NCBI GenBank assembly: GCA_021808985.1
Contig: JAKBAQ010000149.1
Coordinates: 1 to 6,933, forward strand
Direction: 5' to 3'
DNA from: Pseudomonadota bacterium
GTDB taxonomy: Bacteria; Pseudomonadota; Alphaproteobacteria; Acetobacterales; Acetobacteraceae
DNA length: 6,933 bases
Position numbers and translations under genes: made by a program. The notes under the pieces are model-generated. The model was not told the origin of the DNA, ran no database searches, and saw only the letters and a program-made list of their open reading frames with translations. Below are positions 1 through 5,077 of this stretch, piece by piece; the first letter of the stretch is position 1; the number at the start of each line of letters is the position of its first letter.

Positions 1-123
1 CAGCGCGCCGTGCAGGTCGTTCACCATGTCATAATCGAGCGGGTTGAGCTCTTGCGGGCGGTTTAGCGTGATTGTGCCGATGCCGTCGGCTTTTTCCACC
101 AGAACATTCGCGAAGTCTGCCAT
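1..123 (-). CDS. Enoyl-CoA hydratase/isomerase (crotonase) family protein, N-terminal fragment
   Basis: Only the first 41 codons are inside the window; the gene continues past position 1. The translation begins MADFANVLVEKADGIGTITL and continues with NRPQELNPLDYDMVNDL. This is the usual crotonase N-terminus: a beta strand followed by the ITLNRPxxLNxL signature and the start of the next helix. Family members hydrate, isomerise or otherwise rearrange acyl-CoA thioesters in the cytoplasm. The oxyanion-hole and catalytic residues lie further in and cannot be seen, so the exact reaction is open. The ATG has a GGGAGA Shine-Dalgarno at about 128-133. The gene follows two MaoC-type hydratase genes on the same strand with a 96-nt gap, so it is probably the next gene of the same acyl-CoA operon. 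Confidence 0.88.
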   Translation of the reverse strand, partial: MADFANVLVEKADGIGTITLNRPQELNPLDYDMVNDLHGAL

Positions 124-147
124 GTTGTCTCCCGTTGTTTGAGCAAG

Positions 148-212
148 AAGCCGGCTTTTGAAGGGGGTGGGGTGGAAAAGCCCGCCGGCGGCTTGGGGCT
201 TTGGAAAAAGCC
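148..212 (-). repeat. Intercistronic cluster of AAGCC/GGCTT hairpins
   Basis: The 96-nt gap between the HadB-like gene and the crotonase gene contains three inverted repeats built from the same AAGCC/GGCTT arms. They are a 6-bp stem with a 4-nt loop at 197-212 (GGCTTT-GGAA-AAAGCC on the plus strand), a 5-bp stem with a 7-nt GC-rich loop at 178-194, and a 10-nt palindrome AAGCCGGCTT at 148-157. Because the arms are interchangeable, alternative pairings are possible. On the minus-strand transcript the middle stem is followed by a short T run, so weak attenuation or mRNA processing between the cistrons is possible. The role is inferred; only the repeats are seen. Confidence 0.45.
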
Positions 213-219
213 TGGAACT

Positions 220-624
220 TTAAAATTTCACGATTGCCTGGCCTTTGATTTTGACCTGCCCGTGCTGGTTTTGGACGGCAAGATCCAGAACGCAGGTTGC
301 ATCCGCGCGGATTTCAGTGATTTTGCCGTGGCAGGCGAGCGCATCGCCAAGATTAACGACATCGGTGAAGCGCGCTGAGAGCGAGAGCAGGTTTTGCAAC
401 GCGAAACGATCCGTAACCGCGCGGCCCATGAAGGCCATGACCAGCAGGCCATGCGCGATGACATCGGAGAAACCCATGGAGCGGGCGTTTTCAGTATCAA
501 GATGCACCGCCGCGTGGTCGCCGGATGCGGCGGCGTAGGCGTTCAGCATTTCAAGGCTGACCGGCGGCAGGTGGAGCACTGGAATGTCATCGCCGGTGTG
601 GGGCGTGTTGGGGATTTTGCTCAA
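220..624 (-). CDS. MaoC-like (R)-specific hydratase, HadB-like catalytic subunit
   Basis: The 134-aa protein is a single hot-dog domain of the MaoC family, which adds water to (or removes it from) trans-2-enoyl-CoA or enoyl-ACP substrates. The hydratase-2 motif is at residues 35-43: GDHAAVHLD, with catalytic-type Asp36 and His41 in the D-x4-H spacing. The usual GDxNP version is changed, because Asn-Pro is replaced by Ala-Ala. The AHGLL segment (58-62) is the family's second conserved block. The start is TTG at 622-624, overlapping the stop of the upstream MaoC gene (TTGA). A GAGGTG Shine-Dalgarno 8 nt upstream supports it; the next Met is residue 26, which would cut the fold. The 4-nt overlap implies translational coupling with the HadA-like partner. 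The acyl substrate is unknown. Confidence 0.88.
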   Translation of the reverse strand: MSKIPNTPHTGDDIPVLHLPPVSLEMLNAYAAASGDHAAVHLDTENARSMGFSDVIAHGLLVMAFMGRAVTDRFALQNLLSLSARFTDVVNLGDALACHGKITEIRADATCVLDLAVQNQHGQVKIKGQAIVKF

Positions 625-1073
625 CTCCGTTTCACCTCGGTGTGAGAGATTTTCGCCACCAGCTCGCCTGATTGGTTGGTCACGCTCGTCTCCAGCACAA
701 TGAAGAGCAGCGCGCCGCCTTTCTTCTCGTAAATATCGGCGACATGCTCGCTGAAGGTCAGCGTGTCGCCGGCGCAGACCGGTTTGAAATATTCGAAATT
801 CTGCTCGGCATGCAGAAGATCTCCGGCCTGGCCGTTGATGCCCAGGGCTTCCAGCACGGCAACAGGTGTCGCCGCCTGGTATTTGATGCAGAATATGAAG
901 GTGGGCGGCGCGGGGATGGCGCGGAAGCCGGCGGCGCGCGCGGCCGTGGTTTCAAAATAGATCGGGTTGGTTTCGCCGATCGCCCGCGCGAAGGCGCTGA
1001 TCGCGGCCTGCTCCACCTTGCCGCTGGCGGGGGGAAAACGCCGCCCGATGCCGGGATGGCCTGTGCCGGACAT
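621..1073 (-). CDS. MaoC N-terminal-type dehydratase, HadA-like partner subunit
   Basis: The 150-aa protein matches the FAS1/MaoC N-terminal dehydratase type. Features are a GRRFPP-like start, the helix segment ARAIGETNPIYFE (29-41), the APPTF block (55-59), and a second hot-dog part around HAEQNFEYFKPVCAGDTL (88-105). At the hydratase motif the family GDxNPIH reads GETNPIY: the catalytic Asp is Glu34 and the His is Tyr39. The subunit is therefore probably non-catalytic and shapes the acyl-binding tunnel, as known for HadA in mycobacterial HadAB. Length fits HadA-type subunits. The start is fixed by an in-frame TAA only one codon upstream, and the ATG has no clear Shine-Dalgarno, so translation may be coupled to the short ORF ending 3 nt earlier. 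Its stop overlaps the start of the HadB-like gene. Confidence 0.87.
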   Translation of the reverse strand: MSGTGHPGIGRRFPPASGKVEQAAISAFARAIGETNPIYFETTAARAAGFRAIPAPPTFIFCIKYQAATPVAVLEALGINGQAGDLLHAEQNFEYFKPVCAGDTLTFSEHVADIYEKKGGALLFIVLETSVTNQSGELVAKISHTEVKRS

Positions 1074-1076
1074 GGG

Positions 1077-1184
1077 TTAAAGCGTATCGCCGCGTCGCGG
1101 CGCGGGGGCATGTTCATGCGCCAGCGCCATTGAAGCCCCGCCGGCAAGCTGGGGCGGCGCATGATTCCGCTCTTGCGTGCGCAT
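1077..1184 (-). CDS. 35-codon leader ORF upstream of the MaoC pair (hypothetical small protein)
   Basis: This short ORF begins MRTQERNHAPPQLAGGASM and ends RRGDTL. It has an excellent Shine-Dalgarno, GGAGG at 1190-1194, 5 nt before the ATG, much better than that of the MaoC gene that follows. Its TAA ends 3 nt before, and in the same frame as, the MaoC ATG, so terminating ribosomes could restart there. The peptide is rich in Ala, Pro, His and Arg, with no membrane segment, signal peptide or cysteines; I recognise no family. It could be a true small protein, a coupling or attenuation leader peptide, or a remnant of a longer N-terminus now separated by a stop. The ribosome binding site and spacing are seen; a function is not. 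The larger in-frame ORF running back through the tRNA is not real. Confidence 0.5.
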   Translation of the reverse strand: MRTQERNHAPPQLAGGASMALAHEHAPAPRRGDTL

Positions 1185-1189
1185 GGTAT

Positions 1190-1194
1190 CCTCC
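1190..1194 (-). promoter_or_regulatory. Strong Shine-Dalgarno of the leader ORF
   Basis: The minus strand reads GGAGGATACC directly before the ATG at 1184, so GGAGG has 5-nt spacing. It decides the start of the leader ORF and is the only good ribosome binding site at the head of the MaoC operon. Confidence 0.6.
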
Positions 1195-1214
1195 GGATGG
1201 TTTTTCCGCCGGGC

Positions 1215-1246
1215 AGCATCTCCAGAAGGATTGGGTAAGTCAATCC
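1215..1246 (-). promoter_or_regulatory. Putative promoter with overlapping inverted-repeat operator for the MaoC operon
   Basis: On the minus strand TTGACT (plus 1238-1243) is followed after 17 nt by GATGCT (plus 1215-1220). This gives a sigma-70-like -35 with 5/6 consensus matches and a weak -10. Transcription would start near 1208, leaving about 24 nt before the leader ORF. A perfect inverted repeat, GGATTG-N7-CAATCC (1228-1246), covers the -35, as expected for a repressor or LysR-type site (ATTG-N7-CAAT core). No regulator gene is visible nearby. The repeat is seen; promoter and operator roles are inferred. Confidence 0.35.
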
Positions 1247-1300
1247 GCCAAGTGGCTGGGCGTTGCGCGCTGGAGCGAAATGCCGGGAAGTGATTGGAAA

Positions 1301-1376
1301 TGGTGGGTGCTGTAGGGATCGAACCTACGACAAGCTGATTAAGAGTCAGCTGCTCTACCAACTGAGCTAAGCACCC
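1301..1376 (-). tRNA. tRNA-Lys (anticodon CUU)
   Basis: The minus strand folds as a complete 76-nt tRNA including an encoded CCA end (1301-1303). The acceptor arms are GGGTGCT (5', ending at 1376) and AGCACCC (3'), with discriminator A. The D arm contains AGCTCAGTTGGTAGAGC. The anticodon arm is CTGACTCTTAATCAG, giving the loop CTCTTAA and anticodon CTT, which reads the Lys codon AAG. The T arm is GTAGGTTCGATCCCTAC. All stems pair. It lies upstream of the MaoC operon on the same strand. I see no duplicated 3'-end sequence or integrase in the window, so nothing suggests it is an occupied attachment site here. Confidence 0.97.
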
Positions 1377-1388
1377 GCCGCGCGCACC

Positions 1389-1417
1389 CTCTAGCAAACC
1401 CCGCCGCGGATGGAAAG
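1389..1417 (-). promoter_or_regulatory. Possible tRNA-Lys promoter
   Basis: Upstream of the tRNA on the minus strand, CTTTCC is followed 17 nt later by CTAGAG (plus 1389-1394), and then a GC-rich discriminator leads into the mature 5' end at 1376. Placement and the GC-rich discriminator suit a stable-RNA promoter, but neither hexamer is strong. Confidence 0.25.
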
Positions 1418-1465
1418 CCCCACCCCGAGATTAAACCATGCGGCGGCCGGGCGGGGCTGGAGGGC

Positions 1466-1494
1466 GAAAAAATCACGGGAGCGTGAGTTTTTTG
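1466..1494. terminator. Hairpin flanked by A and T runs (bidirectional terminator-like or operator)
   Basis: TCACG-GGAG-CGTGA (1473-1486) is a 5-bp stem with a 4-nt loop. It is preceded by six A and followed, after one G, by six T, so it resembles an intrinsic terminator read on either strand. It lies between the divergent tRNA-Lys and CZB genes, where no transcript obviously needs ending. It could insulate the two promoters or be a protein-binding site for the CZB gene just downstream. Confidence 0.35.
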
Positions 1495-1550
1495 CTATTT
1501 TAGATAGATTTCACATTTTCAAAATGGTATGGAGAGTTGCAAATAAATCT

Positions 1551-1557
1551 GGAGGGG
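1551..1557 (+). promoter_or_regulatory. Shine-Dalgarno fixing the GTG start of the CZB gene
   Basis: GGAGGGG lies 3-5 nt before the GTG at 1561, favouring this start over the TTG at 1537. An out-of-frame ATG at 1559 overlaps it and opens only a very short reading frame. Confidence 0.6.
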
Positions 1558-1560
1558 AAT

Positions 1561-1935
1561 GTGGCAATTCAGATATTGCGCGCTGTTACGCAGCATGTGA
1601 ACTATGTGAAGATGGTCCGCACTTGCCTGGCGAAAGGCTCGGAGGACCCCCATTGCTGCGACCATAGCAGCTGCCAGTTCGGGCAATGGTATGAAAAGGA
1701 CGGCAACGAACTGATCCGTGACATGGGCGTGCCTGAGGCGACGGCTTTATGGACGGAGATCGGGCAGCATCATGAGGCGTTTCACTGCACCTCGATCGCG
1801 GCGGTGAATGCGCGGCGCACGGATGCGACACGCGCCAGGCAGATGGAAACGGCGATGCTGCAACGCTCTACCCTGTTGGTGAACCGGCTGCTGGCGCTTG
1901 ATGACATTGTGAACCAGAAGGCAATGATGGTGTGA
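1561..1935 (+). CDS. Stand-alone CZB (chemoreceptor zinc-binding) domain protein
   Basis: From the GTG at 1561 the product is 124 aa and consists almost entirely of a CZB four-helix domain. Probable zinc ligands are His12 in the first helix (TQHVNYVKM), Cys38 in CQFGQWY (the CxxGxW signature), and His71 and His75 in HHEAFH, giving the H-C-H-H pattern of the family. CZB domains bind Zn(II) and usually sit at the C-terminus of chemoreceptors (TlpD type) or on diguanylate cyclases (DgcZ type). Here no output domain is attached, so it may sense zinc or oxidants and act in trans; that is inference. The GTG has GGAGGGG at 1551-1557. A TTG at 1537 would add eight residues but lacks a ribosome site. 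The local DNA is more AT-rich upstream than its neighbours. It is monocistronic, followed by a hairpin terminator. Confidence 0.85.
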   Translation: MAIQILRAVTQHVNYVKMVRTCLAKGSEDPHCCDHSSCQFGQWYEKDGNELIRDMGVPEATALWTEIGQHHEAFHCTSIAAVNARRTDATRARQMETAMLQRSTLLVNRLLALDDIVNQKAMMV

Positions 1936-1943
1936 GGCGGCGG

Positions 1944-1985
1944 CGCCCCGGCATTCTGGCTGGAACGCCGGGGCGGTTGATTTTA
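1944..1985 (+). terminator. Stem-loop terminator of the CZB gene
   Basis: CGCCCCGGC (1944-1952) pairs perfectly with GCCGGGGCG (1967-1975). The 14-nt loop can extend the stem by TTC/GAA after one mismatch. It starts 8 nt after the CZB stop and is followed by GTTGATTTTATG, an imperfect T tract. The strong GC stem supports termination; the weak T run lowers confidence. Confidence 0.6.
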
Positions 1986-2043
1986 TGACATGGGGTTAGG
2001 GATTGTTTTAACAGTCTCCTCAAAAACATTAAGGATAATTCTC

Positions 2044-2138
2044 AAAAGTTTTTGGGGGTCTGGCCCTTTTTTACAAAAAAGGGCCAGAATCCTGGGGAGC
2101 TTTTTATAAAAAGCTCCCCAAACCCCGCAAAAATTTTT
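2044..2138. repeat. Composite palindromic element forming a three-way junction
   Basis: Almost every base of this 95-bp stretch can pair. Hairpin A (2059-2088) is a perfect 14-bp inverted repeat, TCTGGCCCTTTTTT, with a 2-nt centre. Hairpin B (2093-2120) is a perfect 28-nt palindrome with arm TGGGGAGCTTTTTA. Outer arms 2044-2058 and 2123-2138 close both, over 15 pairs with one bulged G (2127) and one G.U pair (2048/2134, valid only in plus-strand RNA). Junction linkers are only 0, 4 and 2 nt. It lies in the convergent gap between the CZB gene and prfC, so it may stop transcription from both sides, or be a dispersed REP/MITE-like repeat. No ORF or terminal target duplication is evident. Confidence 0.75.
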
Positions 2139-2196
2139 AGTAATTTCAATTTTTTATAAGAGAAAGGATAGAACGTTCAGTTAAAAGCGGAATGCT

Positions 2197-3765
2197 CTAT
2201 CTCCGCTCGCGGGTGGCGGAGAAGGTGATTTCGGGGAAATTCTCCTTCATGCGGTTGAGCTCCCAGCTGTTGCGCACCAGATAGACCGGCGCGCCTTCGC
2301 GGTCTTCGCTCATCGCGGATTTGTTCTGCTCGATGAAGGTTTTCAGGCGCGCCTGATCCTCGGAGAAGACCCAGCGGGCGGTGTCGTAGGGGGCGGCCTC
2401 GAAGGCGACGGGGACGGAATATTCCTGCTCGATGCGGCTGGAGAGAACATCAAGCTGCAAGGCGCCGACGACGCCGACGATCCATTCCGCGCCGGTCATC
2501 GGGCGGAATACCTGGGTGACGCCTTCTTCCGCCAGATCTTCCAGGGCCTTGCGCATCTGCTTGGCCTTCATCGGGTCTGATAAGCGCACGCGGCGCAGGA
2601 TTTCCGGCGCGAAGTCAGGGATGCCGGTGAAGCGCAGCTTCTCGCCTTCGGTCAGCGTGTCGCCCACGCGCAGCGTACCATGGTTGGGGATGCCGATGAT
2701 GTCGCCGGGGTAGGCTTCCTCGGCCAGTGAACGGTCCTGCGCGAAGAAGAAGATAGGCGCCTGGATGGCCATGGGCTTGAGCGTGCGCGAGTGGATCAGC
2801 TTCATGCCGCGCACGAATTTGCCTGAGCAGATGCGGGTGAAGGCGATGCGGTCGCGGTGTTGGGGGTCCATATTCGCCTGGACCTTGAAGACGAAGCCGG
2901 TGACCGGGGTTTCCGCGGGTTCCACCACGCGCGTATCCGCCGCGCGGGGCTGGGGCGCGGGGGCGTTGGCGACCAGGCCCTCGAGCAGCTCGCGCACTGA
3001 ATAATCCTTGAGGGCCGAGCCGAAATAGACCGGGGTGAGATGACCCTCGGAGAAGGCCTGCTGGTCGAACGCGGGGTAGGCGGCGCGGATCAGCTCCACA
3101 TCCTCATCAAGCTGCGCCTGCTGGTCGGCGGGGATGGCGAAGCCCTGGGCTGGGCCGTCTTCGCCCGGTTTGCGGGCGGAGACCAGCTTGTCGTTGCGCA
3201 GGTCGTAACAGCCCTTGAACAGCCCGCCCATGCCGATCGGCCAGACCTGCGGGCAGATATCAAGCTGCAGCGTGTCGGAGATCTCGTCCAGCAGCTCGAA
3301 GGGGTTCTGACCCTCGCGGTCGATCTTGTTGATGAAGGTGGTGATGGGGATGTTGCGCAGGCGGCAGACCTCGAAGAGCTTTTTGGTTTGCAGCTCGATG
3401 CCCTTGGCGGCGTCGATCACCATTACCGCTGAGTCTACCGCGGTGAGGGTGCGGTAGGTGTCCTCGGAGAAATCCTCGTGGCCTGGGGTATCAAGCAGGT
3501 TGAACACGGCGCCGCCGAACTCGAAGGTCATGACCGAGGAGGTGACGGAAATGCCGCGCTGGCGTTCGATTTTCATCCAGTCAGAGCGGGTTTGCCGGCG
3601 GTCCTGCCGGGCCTTGACCATGCCGGCCTCGCGGATGGCGCCGCCGAAGAGCAGGAGCTTCTCGGTCAGCGTGGTTTTGCCGGCGTCAGGATGGGAGATG
3701 ATGGCGAAGGTGCGCCGGGGCGGAATGCGCGTGAGGGCTTCGGAAATGGGGAGGGTTTGGTCCAT
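2197..3765 (-). CDS. prfC: Peptide chain release factor 3 (RF3, class II translation GTPase)
   Basis: RF3 is the cytoplasmic GTPase that drives RF1/RF2 off the ribosome after peptide release. The 522-aa product is full length for the family (about 525-530 aa). The GTPase motifs are all present: G1 HPDAGKTT (25-32), G2 RGISVT (70-75), G3 DTPGHED (92-98), G4 NKID (146-149) and G5 SAL (250-252). Beta-barrel domain II and the RF3 C-terminal domain follow to the TRERR terminus. The ATG at 3765 has AGGG at 7-nt spacing; a GTG two codons upstream (3771) is possible but sits almost on that site. It follows the ABM gene by 48 nt without a terminator, so read-through from the FAH-ABM pair is likely. 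The 3' side abuts the AT-rich palindromic gap. Confidence 0.97.
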   Translation of the reverse strand: MDQTLPISEALTRIPPRRTFAIISHPDAGKTTLTEKLLLFGGAIREAGMVKARQDRRQTRSDWMKIERQRGISVTSSVMTFEFGGAVFNLLDTPGHEDFSEDTYRTLTAVDSAVMVIDAAKGIELQTKKLFEVCRLRNIPITTFINKIDREGQNPFELLDEISDTLQLDICPQVWPIGMGGLFKGCYDLRNDKLVSARKPGEDGPAQGFAIPADQQAQLDEDVELIRAAYPAFDQQAFSEGHLTPVYFGSALKDYSVRELLEGLVANAPAPQPRAADTRVVEPAETPVTGFVFKVQANMDPQHRDRIAFTRICSGKFVRGMKLIHSRTLKPMAIQAPIFFFAQDRSLAEEAYPGDIIGIPNHGTLRVGDTLTEGEKLRFTGIPDFAPEILRRVRLSDPMKAKQMRKALEDLAEEGVTQVFRPMTGAEWIVGVVGALQLDVLSSRIEQEYSVPVAFEAAPYDTARWVFSEDQARLKTFIEQNKSAMSEDREGAPVYLVRNSWELNRMKENFPEITFSATRERR

Positions 3766-3813
3766 CGGCACGCCCTACCAAAATTCTCCGCCCCGCGCCA
3801 CCGGCCCGCGGGC

Positions 3814-4104
3814 TCAGGCGACCATGTTGCTGTGCCAGACCTTGGGCGCCACCGCGAAAAACTGGCCGACATTGCCGCGCCAGATTTGAAACTCGGCGGC
3901 GCCGCGGAATTTTTCCATATGGTCGGCCACGCTCTCCCATTTGACCTGCAGCACGAAATGCTGCGGGTTTTCGATGCTCTGGTGCAGCGCCAGGCCATGG
4001 CAGCCGGGCGAGCGCAGGAAAGCGGCGCGGCTGGCTTCCACCCCGGCGATGAAGCGCGCCTCGGTGCCGGGGATGACTTCGATTTCAGCGAATTCCGTGA
4101 CCAT
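3814..4104 (-). CDS. ABM-type (antibiotic biosynthesis monooxygenase-like) small protein
   Basis: The 96-aa protein has the ferredoxin-like alpha+beta fold pattern of the ABM/Dabb superfamily: MVTEFAEIEVIPGTEARFIAGV, then FLRSPGCHGLALHQSIENPQHFVLQVKWESVADHMEKF in outline (segments 29-66), then AAEFQIWRG. The pattern 'sPGc.g..l....e.p..f.l...We...dH...f' is typical. Members include quinol/anthrone monooxygenases, heme-degrading enzymes and many uncharacterised stress or aromatic-degradation proteins; the substrate cannot be told. The ATG at 4104 has GGAGG at 8-nt spacing, inside the end of the upstream FAH-family gene, whose stop lies 4 nt before the start. The pair is clearly co-transcribed. 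A longer reading frame back to 4278 overlaps the FAH gene and is rejected. Confidence 0.85.
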   Translation of the reverse strand: MVTEFAEIEVIPGTEARFIAGVEASRAAFLRSPGCHGLALHQSIENPQHFVLQVKWESVADHMEKFRGAAEFQIWRGNVGQFFAVAPKVWHSNMVA

Positions 4105-4108
4105 TTTA

Positions 4109-4954
4109 TCAGCCTCCGATCGTCTTGCTGCTTTGCTCGCCCAGCCCCTGCACGCCGATTTTAACCTGCTGGCCGGGGCGCAGGAAGATGGGGTCTGGCT
4201 TCTTGCCCATGCCGACGCCGGCGGGGGTGCCGGTTGCGATGATATCGCCGGGGTGCAGGGTGATGAACTGGCTGACATAGCTGACCAGGAAGCGGACGCC
4301 GAAGATCATGTTGCTGGTGCTGCCATCCTGCATGCGCACGCCGTCCACCTCGGCCCAGAGCTGCAGGTTCTGGGGGTCTGGCACTTCGTCCTTGGTGACG
4401 AGGTAGGGGCCGATGGGGCCGAAACTGTCACAGCCTTTGCCTTTGTCCCAGGTGCCGCCGCGCTCAGTCTGGTAGGCGCGCTCGGAAATGTCGTTGACCG
4501 TGCAATAGCCGGCGACATGGTCCATGGCGTCAGCCTCGGCCACATGCGATGCCTTGGTGCCGATGACGACGCCAAGCTCCACCTCCCAGTCGGTCTTCAG
4601 CGAGCCGGGGGGGATGATGATGTCATCATACGGGCCGCAGAAGGCGGAGAGGGATTTGAGGAAGAGGATGGGCTCCTTGGGGATTTTGCCGCCGGTTTCG
4701 GCCGCGTGGTCGGCATAGTTGAGGCCGATGCAGACGAAATTCAGCGGCCGGGGAATGGCCGGGCCGATGCGGCGGCCGGTTTTGAGAAGGGAGAGCTTCG
4801 CAGGGTCTAGAGCCGCGAGCTGCGCCAGCCAGCCGGGGCTGAGGGGCTCGCCGGTGATGGTGGTGAGCGCGTCATCCAGCGTGCGGATATGCCCTCCGGC
4901 ATCGAGCATGCCCCATTTTTCCTGGTTCGGGTCGCCATAACGGAGAAGCTTCAT
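4109..4954 (-). CDS. Fumarylacetoacetate hydrolase (FAH) family protein
   Basis: The 281-aa protein has an N-terminal cap followed by the FAH catalytic fold. Conserved blocks are CIGLNYADHAAETG (75-88), the acidic metal ligands Glu124 and Glu126 in WEVELG, Asp155 in NDISER, the loop GGTWDKGKGCDSFGPIGPYLVT (split around 166-187), and TGTPAGVG (241-248). Family enzymes use Mg2+ or Mn2+ to cleave C-C bonds in diketo acids or to hydrate or decarboxylate keto-enols. The KGK..DSFGPIGPYLVT signature is closest to the 2,4-diketo-3-deoxy-L-fuconate hydrolase / 'ureidoglycolate lyase'-annotated subgroup, but substrate calls by similarity are unreliable. The ATG at 4954 has AAGGA about 9 nt upstream. 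It is the first gene of a pair with the ABM gene and diverges from the YCII gene. Confidence 0.93.
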   Translation of the reverse strand: MKLLRYGDPNQEKWGMLDAGGHIRTLDDALTTITGEPLSPGWLAQLAALDPAKLSLLKTGRRIGPAIPRPLNFVCIGLNYADHAAETGGKIPKEPILFLKSLSAFCGPYDDIIIPPGSLKTDWEVELGVVIGTKASHVAEADAMDHVAGYCTVNDISERAYQTERGGTWDKGKGCDSFGPIGPYLVTKDEVPDPQNLQLWAEVDGVRMQDGSTSNMIFGVRFLVSYVSQFITLHPGDIIATGTPAGVGMGKKPDPIFLRPGQQVKIGVQGLGEQSSKTIGG

Positions 4955-5077
4955 CCTTTATATTCCTTACAATCGCGGGTTTCGCGCAAAAGTCAGAGCT
5001 GGGTGGCGTTGGCGGGCAATGTCAAATCAGCAAATTGATTCTAATTATAGCCACTTAACGAGAAAGAGTTAAATACG
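4955..5077. promoter_or_regulatory. Divergent regulatory gap between FAH and YCII genes
   Basis: These 123 bp must carry both promoters. An imperfect Fur-type 7-1-7 match, TGATTCTAATTATAG (5036-5050), agrees with TGATAATnATTATCA at 10 of 14 positions. It overlaps the AT-rich TTATAG segment that could be the -10 of the YCII gene. AATCA-N6-TGATT (5025-5040) is a separate 5-bp inverted repeat. On the minus strand a perfect TTGACA (5020-5025) lacks a good -10 at normal spacing. No single promoter stands out. Confidence 0.3.

Noticed and set aside
1301..1376. tRNA-Lys as an attachment site for an integrated element
   Set aside because: No repeated copy of the tRNA 3' end, no integrase, and the flanking genes look like core metabolism.
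1077..1397. 106-codon minus ORF from 1397 through the tRNA
   Set aside because: Its N-terminal half is a translation of tRNA-Lys; only the last 35 codons, with their own ribosome site, are kept as a candidate.
2432..3889. Several 80-230 codon ORFs on the plus strand opposite prfC
   Set aside because: prfC is certain in this stretch; the antisense frames are open because of high GC and show no recognisable domain or ribosome site.
4105..4278. Upstream extension of the ABM-like ORF to 4278
   Set aside because: It overlaps the FAH-family gene in another frame, and the GGAGG before 4104 gives a better start with a family-typical N-terminus.
5020..5025. Perfect TTGACA on the minus strand as a promoter for the FAH gene
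   Set aside because: No acceptable -10 hexamer at 16-19 nt, so a promoter cannot be called from it alone.
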